In this document: one piece after another, positions 45,493 through 54,852 of the stretch
Layout: each line of letters opens with the position of its first letter
How positions within the stretch are numbered: the stretch's first letter is position 1
Source of the DNA: Mojavia pulchra JT2-VF2
GTDB lineage: Bacteria; Cyanobacteriota; Cyanobacteriia; Cyanobacteriales; Nostocaceae
Direction of reading: 5' to 3'
NCBI GenBank assembly: GCA_019359325.1
Contig: JAHHHN010000002.1
Span: 310,001-374,000 of the forward strand
DNA: 64,000 nt
Notes under the pieces: model-generated
What the model saw: only the letters and a program-made list of their open reading frames with translations
Databases searched by the model: none
Told to the model about the DNA's origin: nothing
Position numbers and translations under genes: made by a program

Positions 45493-47928
45493 TTACCTGC
45501 CAGAAGGTTTCCAACCTCGGCGCTCAAGCATTTGCCGCACCTCTGGGCTGGGATTATAGTTATAGCCGTAGGAAGAGTTCTCTGAGTCATCCATAATTTG
45601 AGGTGTAAGTAATACAATTACCTCATTACGCTGATTCACTTTGTTTGTGCTTCTAAACAAGGAACCAAGGATAGGAATATCACCCAAAATAGGAATCTTG
45701 CTTACGGAAACTCGGTCTTGATCTTGGATAATACCGCTGAGAATTAGTGTTTGACCATCTCGGAGGCGAATTAGCCCAGATTTTAGACTTCTTTCTGAGA
45801 GTAGAGTAATTACACCATCTGGACTTGGTGTTGTACCACTAGGTGCAGATACAGTAGGCGCAACAGATAAGGAAACAAAACCATTATCATCAATTCGATC
45901 AACTTTGACTGCAAGAGTTAGACCTGCATCTTTAATGATTGGTTCCCTCGTACCTTCAGCGCCAAATTTCAGACCCCCATAGACTTGTGCTGTTAGCTTC
46001 ACTACAGCATCCTGACCTTCTTGAACTGTCAAAGTTGGATCTGTCAAAATTTTGGCATTGCCGTTAGTAACCTGAGCCTGCAAGCTAGCTAGAAGACGTT
46101 TAGGGAACTGGAATAAAGTTGGAAGAGCGTATGTATATTTATCAGGCGTTGCAGGGGTTGTTGTAGTTTGAAAGCCATAACTGGTAGGTTGACCTGTTAC
46201 AGGATCAATTGCAGTTGGCACAATTGACGTTGTACTTGTTCCAGGAGTTCCTGGGGTAAAGTCTGTGATGCCAGGTTGTAGTGGATTTCCATTTGGGTCT
46301 AAAGAAGCACTAGCTGATGGCCTTCCAGTTGCTGGGTTAAAAAAACCATCCCCCAGAAATGTCTCACCTGTAATGGGATTTTTGATTACTGGTGTACTAG
46401 TCACACTATTTCTCGCTTCAAGCGAAGTAGGTGTTCTAGAACCACCAAAATTCAGAGATGCTGCACCACCATCGCTAGAAAAGAAATTATTACCAACCCC
46501 AAAGGAAAAGCTAGTATTAAAATCGTGGGTTCCCAAGAGGTTAACATCGATAATTTTGACGTTGATTGCAACTTGACGACGACGAACATCTAGCTGAGTC
46601 AGTTGAGCGATCGCTATATCAATTAACCTGGGAGTTCCAACTAAGGTGACAGAGTTAGTACGTGAGTCTCCTAATGCCTGTAAACCTCTCAGTAATGGTC
46701 TAGAATCCTTAAAATCAGTACGTAGAGTCTCTATTTTAAGTTCTGTGGTGGTCTGAGTTTGAGTAACTGCGCTATTGGCTGCACCACCTACTGGCACAGC
46801 ATTAACACTAGTAACCAGTCGTTCACGGCTAATGGCACTTTCTGCACCCAAGCCGACCAAAAAGCTTAGAGCCGCATCCACCGTTACTTGATTGAGGCGC
46901 ATATTACGCATAACCGTATCGCGGGTGGAATTAGGGAGGTTAGGCCCAACAAACACTGTGCGTCCACTGCGGTTAGCTTCTAAACCACTCAAGCGCAAGA
47001 CGTAGTTAAATACATCTTGTACTGGCTCGTTTTCTATATCTAGAGAGATTGTTTGAGAGCTTGCTTGCCCGTTATTAGCACCGCCTTGCTGTCCTCCAGA
47101 AGGCTGCGCTCCTGCTCCTTCGCCTCCTACATAAGCTAAATTAAGACCAGCAGCACGGGCAAGTAGTGATAAAACTTCGCGCACTGGAGCATCCCGCAGC
47201 ACCAAACGAGGAACGCGTTCCTGCGTTGCTAAGTCAATGGTGACAGGAGAGGCATCTGTATTAGAAATCGCAATATCTCCTACTGGTGGAGCAACAGCTC
47301 TTGGCAAGAAAGGCGGCCCTTGATTTACAGGTTGACCTGGGCCAGCTGGCTGTGCAGGTCGTCCATCAATCGTAACTACCGGGTTGGGAACAAGAACTTC
47401 TGGCTTGCTACCAGGTTGAGATGGGGTAGGAGCAAGCGGTATTGTTGGCTTTGGTGATGACGGTGTTGGTGTTGGCGTTGATGCCGTGGTATCTGTAGCT
47501 GGGCCAAAACTAAGGGTAATGCCGTTTTGCTGTCTTACCACAGGTTGACTACTAGGGGCGTTATTGCTTCCAGTTACCACTACCCGGATGCTATTAGCGT
47601 CAAGCTGAAGAATCTCGACTGAGGCAATTCCTGAAGCGGGGTTATCTTGGCGAAAATTATTGCCTTGTGGTAAACGTAGTTGAGCATTAATAATATCTGC
47701 AACTAAGGCTTTTCCTCTTTTTGTTGTGAAAACTTGTGGGCGTAGACGCGAAGCGGCTTGTCCTGAGACATCGCCTGAGGAAGTTTTCAAGACAACATTA
47801 ATTCCACCATTAGCTGGATTGAGCTTTACATCAGTAATTTGAGTAGTTTGTGCCCAAACAGGTTGAGCTGCCAAAAACACAAAAGCGGTGGTTCCCAATA
47901 ATAAACTATTACCGTGAAGCTGTTTCAC
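45493..47928 (-). CDS. pilQ: Type IV pilus secretin PilQ
   Basis: PilQ forms the outer-membrane channel for type IV pili, used for motility, DNA uptake and hormogonium function. The 811-residue protein has a signal peptide (LLLGTTAFVFLAAQPVWA), an AMIN domain (about 30-140), a Pro-rich linker, secretin/TonB short N-terminal domains (RLVLRDAPVREVLSLLARAA) and the secretin core ending ISGIIQDQDRVSVSKIPILG then RNEVIVLLTPQI. It is the last gene of pilM-pilN-pilO-pilQ, 130 bases after pilO; pilP is absent, as is usual in cyanobacteria. Confidence 0.95.
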   Translation of the reverse strand: MKQLHGNSLLLGTTAFVFLAAQPVWAQTTQITDVKLNPANGGINVVLKTSSGDVSGQAASRLRPQVFTTKRGKALVADIINAQLRLPQGNNFRQDNPASGIASVEILQLDANSIRVVVTGSNNAPSSQPVVRQQNGITLSFGPATDTTASTPTPTPSSPKPTIPLAPTPSQPGSKPEVLVPNPVVTIDGRPAQPAGPGQPVNQGPPFLPRAVAPPVGDIAISNTDASPVTIDLATQERVPRLVLRDAPVREVLSLLARAAGLNLAYVGGEGAGAQPSGGQQGGANNGQASSQTISLDIENEPVQDVFNYVLRLSGLEANRSGRTVFVGPNLPNSTRDTVMRNMRLNQVTVDAALSFLVGLGAESAISRERLVTSVNAVPVGGAANSAVTQTQTTTELKIETLRTDFKDSRPLLRGLQALGDSRTNSVTLVGTPRLIDIAIAQLTQLDVRRRQVAINVKIIDVNLLGTHDFNTSFSFGVGNNFFSSDGGAASLNFGGSRTPTSLEARNSVTSTPVIKNPITGETFLGDGFFNPATGRPSASASLDPNGNPLQPGITDFTPGTPGTSTTSIVPTAIDPVTGQPTSYGFQTTTTPATPDKYTYALPTLFQFPKRLLASLQAQVTNGNAKILTDPTLTVQEGQDAVVKLTAQVYGGLKFGAEGTREPIIKDAGLTLAVKVDRIDDNGFVSLSVAPTVSAPSGTTPSPDGVITLLSERSLKSGLIRLRDGQTLILSGIIQDQDRVSVSKIPILGDIPILGSLFRSTNKVNQRNEVIVLLTPQIMDDSENSSYGYNYNPSPEVRQMLERRGWKPSGR

Positions 47929-48058
47929 AGTTCATTCCTCACCTGATAAAACCTTGTTGACAAAATTTATAAATAGTTGCGCCCTTATTTAGTACTAAAT
48001 GTTGAGAGTTTTTATTTCTACCTAAGAATCAAAACTCAGGACGCAGTACTATTTGCTG

Positions 48059-48826
48059 TTACTTCTTAGGAGCAGCCTTAGCTGATGCTGCTGCTATTTC
48101 TTCTGGGCTAAGTGGCATTAATGCCTGTAACTGGAAGGTTGTATTAATCGATGCAGGGCCAATTCTCTGCACTGGTTTTCCTGATGCAGAGGTAGACTCT
48201 GATGGAGCCAATTGCGATTGATAATCTTTCACTATCAACAAAGGCTGTAAACGCTCAATATTACGAAGAATTGATTGAGTTTGTTCATAAGTGCCTACAA
48301 TTTCAATGTTGACACTGCTACGTTTCAGCTTGCCGTTGACCTGTGCCCCCAGGCTACCATCATTAATCGCTTCCGTTTTTTGTGTAGCTGGCGCGAATTT
48401 TTTCAGTTTGGCTCTTACTAAATTGGGGGAAATTTGACCATTGCCAGTTTCAATTAAACGGTTCATATCCAGTAGCAATGTATCCAAGGTATTTTCCTGA
48501 GAAAATAAACTTAAAACCTGAATTCTTTGCTGCTTTGCGTGGTCTAGCTCTTCTTTTACCTGGACAATCTTTTTGATACTGATTTTCTTTTGGTCAACTT
48601 GCCCTTGGAGTTCGTTAATTTTTGCTTGCTGCTGTTGATAGTTATCCCAAGCTGGCATTATCAGGTTTAGCAGCATATACAATGCTCCTGCAATTCCCAA
48701 AACCCCTGCCACTATACCGATAATTTTGGGTGTAAAGGTAATCCCAAAAATAACAGGAGAGCCTGAGGATTCTGAATCAAACTCCCCACTTTGTTCTGCA
48801 AAATTGAAATCTTCACTCAGCGTCAT
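48059..48826 (-). CDS. pilO: Type IV pilus assembly protein PilO
   Basis: This 255-residue protein has one transmembrane helix (IIGIVAGVLGIAGALYMLLN, about 35-55), a periplasmic coiled coil (QQAKINELQGQVDQKKISIK) and a ferredoxin-like tail. PilO dimerises with PilN to link the inner-membrane pilus platform to PilQ. The N-terminal 35 residues are acidic. Its start overlaps the pilN stop by four bases (ATGA). The tail is a low-complexity EEIAAASAKAAPKK. Confidence 0.92.
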   Translation of the reverse strand: MTLSEDFNFAEQSGEFDSESSGSPVIFGITFTPKIIGIVAGVLGIAGALYMLLNLIMPAWDNYQQQQAKINELQGQVDQKKISIKKIVQVKEELDHAKQQRIQVLSLFSQENTLDTLLLDMNRLIETGNGQISPNLVRAKLKKFAPATQKTEAINDGSLGAQVNGKLKRSSVNIEIVGTYEQTQSILRNIERLQPLLIVKDYQSQLAPSESTSASGKPVQRIGPASINTTFQLQALMPLSPEEIAAASAKAAPKK

Positions 48827-49587
48827 TTTGAAATGACTCCTGTTTGTTGCATACTACGAATTCTAGTAACTAGTCCCACTGTGCCTTTTTGCTCTAACTC
48901 GCGGATTAACTCCGAAGCCGGAATCTCGCTAAGGCTTGATTGAATAGTGTATTTGACCGCTTGGGGTGGCGGAATTGTTATAGCACTTTTAGCAGTACTT
49001 GCTGGCAATGGTAAATTGACTAACTCTGCTGTAGTAATTTTGCTTTCAGAGGCCTTCAAAAACCGCGATTGTTGTAGCGTCAGCAGGAAATCGTTGACAT
49101 CGTTAAAGGAGCGAGCCATTCCGGTAATTTCTATTCCCCCTGCGGGATTGCCTGGTGGCTGTCCTGCGGCTGGAGGAATGGGTGGGATCTGCTTGACGTT
49201 CTCAATTTGCACTGGCGCTGGTATGCGATCGCGCAAATCTTGTAACATAGCTGACCACGGACGAATCTGGTCAAATACCGTTACTAAAGCTTGTGTTTCC
49301 CCTTTTATGTTGTTCGTCTCTTCTTTAATTTTGTTAATATTTCCTATTTCTGTATCTAACCTCTTGTTTTCCTGATCTAACTGTGCTACATTCTGCTCTA
49401 ATTCAGCGTTCTTCGCTTGTAACAACCACCAAGCACCTACTGAAATAGTGGGTAAACATACACCAAGGGCGACACCCAAATATATTGGTGTTAAGTTGCC
49501 AGTAGGAAGTTTAACTCCTGATTTTTTGTTAGATTTACTGTGGTAAGTTGGGCGATCTTTAAGAAAGTTAATGTCTAGACTGTACAT
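48823..49587 (-). CDS. pilN: Type IV pilus assembly protein PilN
   Basis: PilN has a short cytoplasmic N terminus (MYSLDINFLKDRP) that contacts PilM, one transmembrane helix (YLGVALGVCLPTISVGAWWLL), a coiled coil (LEQNVAQLDQENKRLDTEIG) and a periplasmic domain. The ATG at 49587 is preferred: the conserved DINFLKDRP follows it, and a GGGAGGTG ribosome-binding site is in place at the end of pilM. A start at 49617 would overlap pilM and add ten unrelated residues. Confidence 0.92.
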   Translation of the reverse strand: MYSLDINFLKDRPTYHSKSNKKSGVKLPTGNLTPIYLGVALGVCLPTISVGAWWLLQAKNAELEQNVAQLDQENKRLDTEIGNINKIKEETNNIKGETQALVTVFDQIRPWSAMLQDLRDRIPAPVQIENVKQIPPIPPAAGQPPGNPAGGIEITGMARSFNDVNDFLLTLQQSRFLKASESKITTAELVNLPLPASTAKSAITIPPPQAVKYTIQSSLSEIPASELIRELEQKGTVGLVTRIRSMQQTGVISK

Positions 49588-49591
49588 TTTG

Positions 49592-50698
49592 TCACACCTC
49601 CCGCATTCCCAGACCAAGTACCGTCGCTAAACTAGAGCGTTGTACCGTAGGGTATTTTTCTTCATTAACTTCTAACGACAAAGAGACTATCGGATCAATT
49701 TGGGCGGTTGGCACACTCAATCGTTGGGTAAAAAACTCATCTAGCTGTTGCAGGCCACCTCCTGGCCCAGCTAGAAAAATCTGTGCTACCTCTAAATTTT
49801 CACTTTGATTGAGGTAAAAATCGATAGAACGGCGCAGTTCATCTGTTAGTTCTCCTAAGACTCGCAATATGGCTGCCATACCAGGATTGAGTTCGGTGAC
49901 GCCAGTTTTCCCCCCGTCTATGGGAGTTGCGATAATAGTCATTCCCTGCAACAGTTCCATATCCCGTGATGCAGGTAAGCTCATTGCCCTTGATAAGGCA
50001 GTTTGCATTTGATAAGCCCCTATTGGTACAGTGCGTGAAAACTGGGGGACTCCGTTAACAATGATGGCAATTTCTGAGCTATCAAACTCTATATCAACTA
50101 GTACCGCTGCTTCTTGCGGCCCAAATTGTCGCAGTTGCTCGCGAATTGTCCGAATCAGAGCAAAACTGTTAATCTCTAAAATATCAATTTGCAATCCTGC
50201 CTGCTCAAATGTACGGATATAAGTGTCCGTCACCTCCTTGCGGGTGGCAACTAACAGTACTTGTACCTTTTCAATGCCATCCTCATCTACAAAGTACCCA
50301 AGTTTCTGATAATCTACATCAGCTTCTTCACGAGGATAGGGTAAATATAAAGCTGCCTCATGGTTTAGCACCATCTCTCGCAGTTCTTTATCATCTAACT
50401 CTGCTGGTACAGGGATGAGACGTACAATTGAATCTCGACCCGGTACACCAGTAGCAACGCGAGAAGCTTTAATTTTACTCTCAGCCAGCGCCTGCTGAAT
50501 TAATTGCGCCATTGCTGGAGGATCAGTAATTTGACCATCAGTAACAAGTCCTTCGGGAACAGGTACTGATGTTAAGGCTTCTATTTTAAAGCCTTGACGT
50601 TGTTTGCGTAATTGAACTATATTCACCCGTTCAGGTGCTAGTTCAATGCCGACCCCTTTATTAGATTTACCAAACAAACTATTGAAGCTTTTCACCAC
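49592..50698 (-). CDS. pilM: Type IV pilus assembly protein PilM
   Basis: PilM is an actin-like cytoplasmic ATP-binding protein that anchors PilN. The 368-residue length is normal, with GVGIELAPERVNIVQLRK as the first phosphate-binding strand, VLVDIEFDSSEIAIIVNG in the middle and IFLAGPGGGLQQLDEFF at the end. It heads the operon and pilN follows after four bases. Two GTG codons in a row can serve as the start; no ATG is available close by. Confidence 0.94.
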   Translation of the reverse strand: MVKSFNSLFGKSNKGVGIELAPERVNIVQLRKQRQGFKIEALTSVPVPEGLVTDGQITDPPAMAQLIQQALAESKIKASRVATGVPGRDSIVRLIPVPAELDDKELREMVLNHEAALYLPYPREEADVDYQKLGYFVDEDGIEKVQVLLVATRKEVTDTYIRTFEQAGLQIDILEINSFALIRTIREQLRQFGPQEAAVLVDIEFDSSEIAIIVNGVPQFSRTVPIGAYQMQTALSRAMSLPASRDMELLQGMTIIATPIDGGKTGVTELNPGMAAILRVLGELTDELRRSIDFYLNQSENLEVAQIFLAGPGGGLQQLDEFFTQRLSVPTAQIDPIVSLSLEVNEEKYPTVQRSSLATVLGLGMREV

Positions 50699-50839
50699 TT
50701 TTGTGCCCGTTGCACTGCTAAATTGAAAAGTTAAATGTTACTAAAAAACGAGCCTGGTACTAGGTAATTGATTTAGCCTATAATCTCGACAATTCTGCAT
50801 AAGCTTTTCACTCTAAGCAAGCGTAAAAATACTAGTAAA

Positions 50840-52138
50840 ATGTTTAAAATTCAAAAGTTCAGGCGATTGACTGTTTGGGCACTACTCGGCTTATTGACCA
50901 GCTGGATTGTTAGTTGCAGCACAGGTAATGTTGGCACAGGAACAAAACAGGCTTCTTCTGGAGCAGCAACTATTGAGTTTTGGACGATGCAACTCCAACC
51001 TCAATTTACGAGCTACTTTCAAAGCCTGATTGCAACTTTTGAGTCAAATAATCCTGGTATAAAGGTTAACTGGGTGGATATACCTTGGGCAGCAATGGAG
51101 AACAAAATCTTAACAGCTGTCTCAGCAAAAACGCCACCTGATGTTGTGAACCTCAACCCGGATTTCGCTTCCCAACTTGCAGGACGAAATGCCTGGCTGG
51201 ATCTAGATGCGAAAGTCCCAAATGAAGTACGTTCCTCCTATTTGCCAAATATTTGGAAAGCTAGCACACTCAATGGCAAGAGTTTTGGTATTCCCTGGTA
51301 CCTCACCACGCGACTAACCATTTATAACACTGATTTATTAAAACAGGCAGGTATCAATAAAGTCCCTGCTACCTACGCAGAATTAGCACAGGCGGCGCAA
51401 CAAATTAAAGATAAGACTGGCAAGTATGCCTTTTTTGTAACTTTCGTACCGCAAGATTCTGGTGAAGTATTGGAATCCTTTGTACAAATGGGAGTTACCC
51501 TAGTAGATACTGAAGGCAAAGCAGCGTTTAACTCTCCACAAGGCAAAGCAGCATTTCAGTATTGGGTAGATTTGTACAACAAAAAGCTGCTTCCTAAAGA
51601 GGTATTAACCCAAGGACATCGCCATGCTATTGATTTGTACCAATCAGGAGAAACAGCTTTTCTGGCTTCTGGGCCAGAGTTTCTTAAAACGATCGCCAAT
51701 AATGCTCCTAAAGTTGCTCAAGCTTCAGCAATAGCACCTCAAATCACAGGTGATACTGGCAAGAAAAATGTCGCTGTGATGAACATAGTTATCCCTAAAG
51801 ATACCAAGCGCCCTGATGCAGCCGTTAAATTTGCTCTATTTGTCACCAATGACGAAAACCAACTAGCTTTTGCTAAATCTGCGAATGTTCTGCCATCTAC
51901 AATCAAGTCCTTGTCTGACAGTTATTTTAAAGATGTTCTAGCTACAGCCTCAACTGTAGAAAAGGCGCGTGTTACTAGTGCAAAACAGCTGCAACAAGCA
52001 GAAATATTGACCCCTACTTTAAAAGATTCCAACAAACTGCAAAAGGCAATTTATGAAAATTTGCAAGCAGCAATGTTAGGAGAAAAAACGGTAGATAAAG
52101 CCGTAGAAGATGCGGCACAACAGTGGAACAATAGATAG
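50840..52138 (+). CDS. ABC transporter sugar-type solute-binding lipoprotein
   Basis: The 432-residue protein is a family 1 extracellular solute-binding protein. A signal peptide ends in a lipobox (WIVSC, Cys about 26), and the mature part has the typical openings IEFWTMQLQPQFTSYFQSLI and IPWAAMENKILTAV, then FGIPWYLTTRLTIYNTDLLK. It should bind a sugar or glycerol-phosphate-like solute in the periplasm for uptake. No permease or ATPase gene lies next to it in this window, so it must work with components encoded elsewhere. Confidence 0.9.
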   Translation: MFKIQKFRRLTVWALLGLLTSWIVSCSTGNVGTGTKQASSGAATIEFWTMQLQPQFTSYFQSLIATFESNNPGIKVNWVDIPWAAMENKILTAVSAKTPPDVVNLNPDFASQLAGRNAWLDLDAKVPNEVRSSYLPNIWKASTLNGKSFGIPWYLTTRLTIYNTDLLKQAGINKVPATYAELAQAAQQIKDKTGKYAFFVTFVPQDSGEVLESFVQMGVTLVDTEGKAAFNSPQGKAAFQYWVDLYNKKLLPKEVLTQGHRHAIDLYQSGETAFLASGPEFLKTIANNAPKVAQASAIAPQITGDTGKKNVAVMNIVIPKDTKRPDAAVKFALFVTNDENQLAFAKSANVLPSTIKSLSDSYFKDVLATASTVEKARVTSAKQLQQAEILTPTLKDSNKLQKAIYENLQAAMLGEKTVDKAVEDAAQQWNNR

Positions 52139-52168
52139 TTTTTGGAAGTTGAGAATTAGAGAATTTTT

Positions 52169-52327
52169 CTCAGAGGATGTTTGAAAAGTGATGGCTGATG
52201 TATCAAAAAGTTTAGATCCTCCTAAATCCTTTTTTTGAAGGAGGACTTTGAGAAGATTATTCCCCTTTTTTAAAGAGGGCTAGGAGGGATCTCGATACAA
52301 CCTTAGACTTTTCAAATAACCTCTGAG
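52169..52327. mobile_element. 159-bp miniature inverted-repeat element
   Basis: The ends CTCAGAGGATGTTTGAAAAGT (52169-52189) and ACTTTTCAAATAACCTCTGAG (52307-52327) are inverted repeats matching at 19 of 21 positions. The inside has GATCCTCCTAAATCC and CTAGGAGGGATC arms and no coding capacity. It lies just after the solute-binding protein gene. The structure is that of a non-autonomous MITE; a target duplication is not evident. Confidence 0.8.
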
Positions 52328-52416
52328 GCTACAATTCCTTGTCATTACCCCTATATTTTAAATCTCCTGTTTCGTTGTCAACCTGTTTTGGGATCAATTC
52401 AAAAGCTAATAGCTAA

Positions 52417-52466
52417 AGTCTACTTAAGTAGACTAAGCTGCATATTTCAGTCCACTTGGGTAGACT
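52417..52466. repeat. Two adjacent 18-bp palindromes
   Basis: AGTCTACTTAAGTAGACT (52417-52434) is a perfect palindrome, and AGTCCACTTGGGTAGACT (52449-52466) is a variant differing at three positions. They lie between the MITE and folC. A 76-codon open frame covering them (52388-52618) is not considered a gene. Confidence 0.65.
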
Positions 52467-52597
52467 TAGACTATAAGCCATTGAACTTAAATTATGGGCG
52501 GGATATCGGTCAATGCGATACTTTGACTGTGACAAAAATGTGGGTAATGATAAGGCTTCTAACCTGTTGGCGTTTCTCATTATTTCCCATTACCCAT

Positions 52598-53911
52598 TTA
52601 CCTCTCAGAATTTCCTAAAAGATAGCCTATTAAATAAAGTGAACCGCATAAAACAACTACATTATTTGTAGAAGCAAAAGCTGCTTCTAATCCTAAATAT
52701 AAATCTGGATAACTTTGGCAAAAACTTAATTCTGGACAAATATCAATAGCTAGCTTTGCTAATTCATTAGGAACTGCTGAGTTGGTATCTGGTATTGGTA
52801 CGAGAAGCAAATTATCTCCACTTCGCAGCAAAGCTTTAAAAATATCTGCATGGTCTTTATTTGCCATCATTCCCATAACCCAAGTTACTCTTGGAGTATC
52901 TAATGTATCTACATATTCGCGTAAAACTTTGGCCCCAGCTGGGTTATGAGCGCCATCTAACAATAATTGATGTTTTTTCCAGGTTATCCATTGTATACGA
53001 CCTGGCCAATTAGTTTTTGCCATGCCGTTGATGATGTCTGCTTGAGAAATATACCATCCTTGTTTTTGGAGAGTTTCTACAGCAGCTAAAGCTAAGGCAG
53101 AATTCGTTAACTGAATTTGTCCCTGTAAAGGCAGAGGATATTGAATTAATTTTGAATTTTCCAGAGTTTGGTATTCAGCCCATCCTGAAGATATTTGACG
53201 CGCAGGGTGAGGCGTAAACATTGGGCATTGTAATTCTTGAATCCGCGATCGCACAACTTCTAGGGCTTCTTTTGGCAATGGCCCGACAATAGCCGGACAT
53301 CCGGGTTTTAAAATTCCGGCTTTTTCTCTAGCAATATCAGCAATGGTAGGGCCTAGTTGCTGCCAGTGTTCGCGGCTAATTGAGGTAATTATAGTAACTA
53401 AAGGCTTTGGGCAAACATTGGTAGCATCCAAGCGTCCTCCTAGCCCGACTTCTACAACTGCAACATCGACTTGCTGCTGGGCGAAATACAACCAAGCGGC
53501 TGCGGTAATGAATTCAAACTGAGTTGGGGCAAACTGAGTTGGGCACTCGTCATCAGGAGCGATCGCCCTTGGCGCTGCGCTCCGCGCAATTGCAGCTTGA
53601 ACCTGTAATAATAATCGGTACAATTCCTCAGAAGCGATCGCTTGTTCGTTGATACAGATGCGTTCTGTCCAATCAACTAAATGAGGCGAAATATAACGTC
53701 CTGTACGATAACCAGCTTCAGTGAGAACTGAGGAAAGATAAGCACAAACCGAACCTTTGCCATTAGTACCAGCAACATGAATTACTGGGACTTGATCGTG
53801 AGGATTACCAAGATTTGCCAACAGTTTGACAATACGCGAAAGTCCCAAATTGATGCCAAAGGGTTGAAAAGTTTTTAGTAAGGAGTCAATATCCACAGCA
53901 GGATTAGGCAT
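52598..53911 (-). CDS. folC: Bifunctional folylpolyglutamate/dihydrofolate synthase
   Basis: FolC adds glutamate to dihydropteroate and to folates. The ATP loop is HVAGTNGKGSVCAYL (GTNGKGS residues 48-54), and VAVVEVGLGGRLDATN, ISREHWQQLG and LLLDGAHNPAGAKVL follow. Residues of about 105-130 (RSAAPRAIAPDDECPTQFAP) come from repeat DNA: a GGCGCTGCGCTCCGCGCAAT unit (53571-53590), identical to one at 41177, plus a 15-bp tandem CAAACTGAGTTGGGG. The frame is intact. The gene ends among repeats, and the 3' neighbour is on the opposite strand. Confidence 0.94.
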   Translation of the reverse strand: MPNPAVDIDSLLKTFQPFGINLGLSRIVKLLANLGNPHDQVPVIHVAGTNGKGSVCAYLSSVLTEAGYRTGRYISPHLVDWTERICINEQAIASEELYRLLLQVQAAIARSAAPRAIAPDDECPTQFAPTQFEFITAAAWLYFAQQQVDVAVVEVGLGGRLDATNVCPKPLVTIITSISREHWQQLGPTIADIAREKAGILKPGCPAIVGPLPKEALEVVRSRIQELQCPMFTPHPARQISSGWAEYQTLENSKLIQYPLPLQGQIQLTNSALALAAVETLQKQGWYISQADIINGMAKTNWPGRIQWITWKKHQLLLDGAHNPAGAKVLREYVDTLDTPRVTWVMGMMANKDHADIFKALLRSGDNLLLVPIPDTNSAVPNELAKLAIDICPELSFCQSYPDLYLGLEAAFASTNNVVVLCGSLYLIGYLLGNSER

Positions 53912-54026
53912 TGAGGGCTAGGGATTGGAAATTGGGGATTTCATGTTCTAGGCCCCAATACCAATGAACCGACTGCCCCCTGTGAAGAGTAACAATCGGT
54001 TAAAGAATGTTAATTTTGATGCGAGT
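53912..54026. other. Spacer between psbY and folC
   Basis: About 115 bases with GGGATTGGAAATTGGGGATTT-type repeats near the folC start (53925-53942). Nothing else is recognised. Confidence 0.4.
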
Positions 54027-54152
54027 TTAAGCTTCTCTGTTTAAAAAGTTTTGAATTTGTTGTAAGGCAGCAGCACCAATGTTAAATACAGCCCAACCAG
54101 CAGCAATAGCGACTGGTGCTAAAACAAGTGCTACACGATAATCAATGTCCAT
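54027..54152 (-). CDS. psbY: Photosystem II protein PsbY
   Basis: A 41-residue protein read from ATG at 54152: it begins [20 protein letters not shown], continues [20 protein letters not shown] and ends in A. It has one transmembrane helix and a short basic tail, the layout of PsbY, a small peripheral subunit of photosystem II near cytochrome b559. A Shine-Dalgarno GAGGAG lies eight to ten bases upstream on the minus strand. It is flanked by folC and the gamma carbonic anhydrase gene, both on the same strand with gaps over 100 bases, so it is probably transcribed by itself. Confidence 0.93.
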   Translation of the reverse strand: MDIDYRVALVLAPVAIAAGWAVFNIGAAALQQIQNFLNREA

Positions 54153-54321
54153 ATCTAGAACTCCTCTGTTAAATAAATTAAAGTTTTGTCAACCGCTCTC
54201 ACTTTTATTGTTAGCTGAAGTGGGCAATTTTTCCAGCCCCATGTGTAAAGAATATTTAAACTAGGGGTCACTGGTGATTAATTATTTCTCTTGTTCTTCC
54301 CCCTGATCCCCGCCTCCTTTG

Positions 54322-54852
54322 TCACTGGGGCGTACTAAAGCCAACATCAGTTCCCTTCCCAGCATGAACTAAAGCTAACTTTTGGTAACGTTCAGCGTGT
54401 TCAATGAGTTCTGAGGCTTCAGTGTCTGATAATTGGCGCAAAACTTTGCCAGGAATGCCTACTACTAAGGACAATGGCGGTACATCCTTAGTAACTACTG
54501 CCCCAGCACCAATAATGCTACTAGCGCCCACCCTGACGCCATCTAGAACTACAGCGCCAATACCAATCAAACTGCCACGTTCAATGTAAGCAGAATGTAC
54601 TACAGCGCGATGTCCTACGGTAACATGATCTTCTAAGATTGTTGGAAAACCGGGGTCACCGTGTAGAATAGCGCCATCCTGAATATTTGTGCATTCGCCA
54701 ATGTCTATGCGTTCTACATCTCCTCTAACTACGGCTCCATACCAGATGCTAGCCCCAGCTGCTATGTTTACCGAACCGATAACAACAGCATTGGCTGCAA
54801 CGAAAGCAGCTTGAGAAAAATCAGGAGATGGCCAGTAAGAAGCGGTAGACAC
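54322..54852 (-). CDS. Gamma carbonic anhydrase family protein
   Basis: This left-handed beta-helix protein has hexapeptide repeats: VVIGSVNIAAGASIWYGAVV, then RGDVERIDIGECTNIQDGAI. Zinc-ligand candidates are the His in LHGDPG and the two His in VGHRAVVHSAYI. The RGDVERI and IQDGAI blocks are those of the gamma-CA/CcmM/YrdA family. Catalytic activity is not assured in this subgroup. The GTG at 54852 gives VSTASYWPSPDFSQAAFVAA, the family's usual N terminus, and a 176-residue protein; ATG codons at 54900 and 54930 would add unrelated residues. Confidence 0.85.
   Translation of the reverse strand: MSTASYWPSPDFSQAAFVAANAVVIGSVNIAAGASIWYGAVVRGDVERIDIGECTNIQDGAILHGDPGFPTILEDHVTVGHRAVVHSAYIERGSLIGIGAVVLDGVRVGASSIIGAGAVVTKDVPPLSLVVGIPGKVLRQLSDTEASELIEHAERYQKLALVHAGKGTDVGFSTPQ

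Noticed and set aside
48823-49617. Longer pilN start overlapping pilM
   Set aside because: The conserved MYSLDINFLKDRP start at 49587 has a good ribosome-binding site and fits the family.
52388-52618. 76-codon plus-strand frame between the MITE and folC
   Set aside because: It runs through palindromic repeats and into the end of folC; composition is not protein-like.
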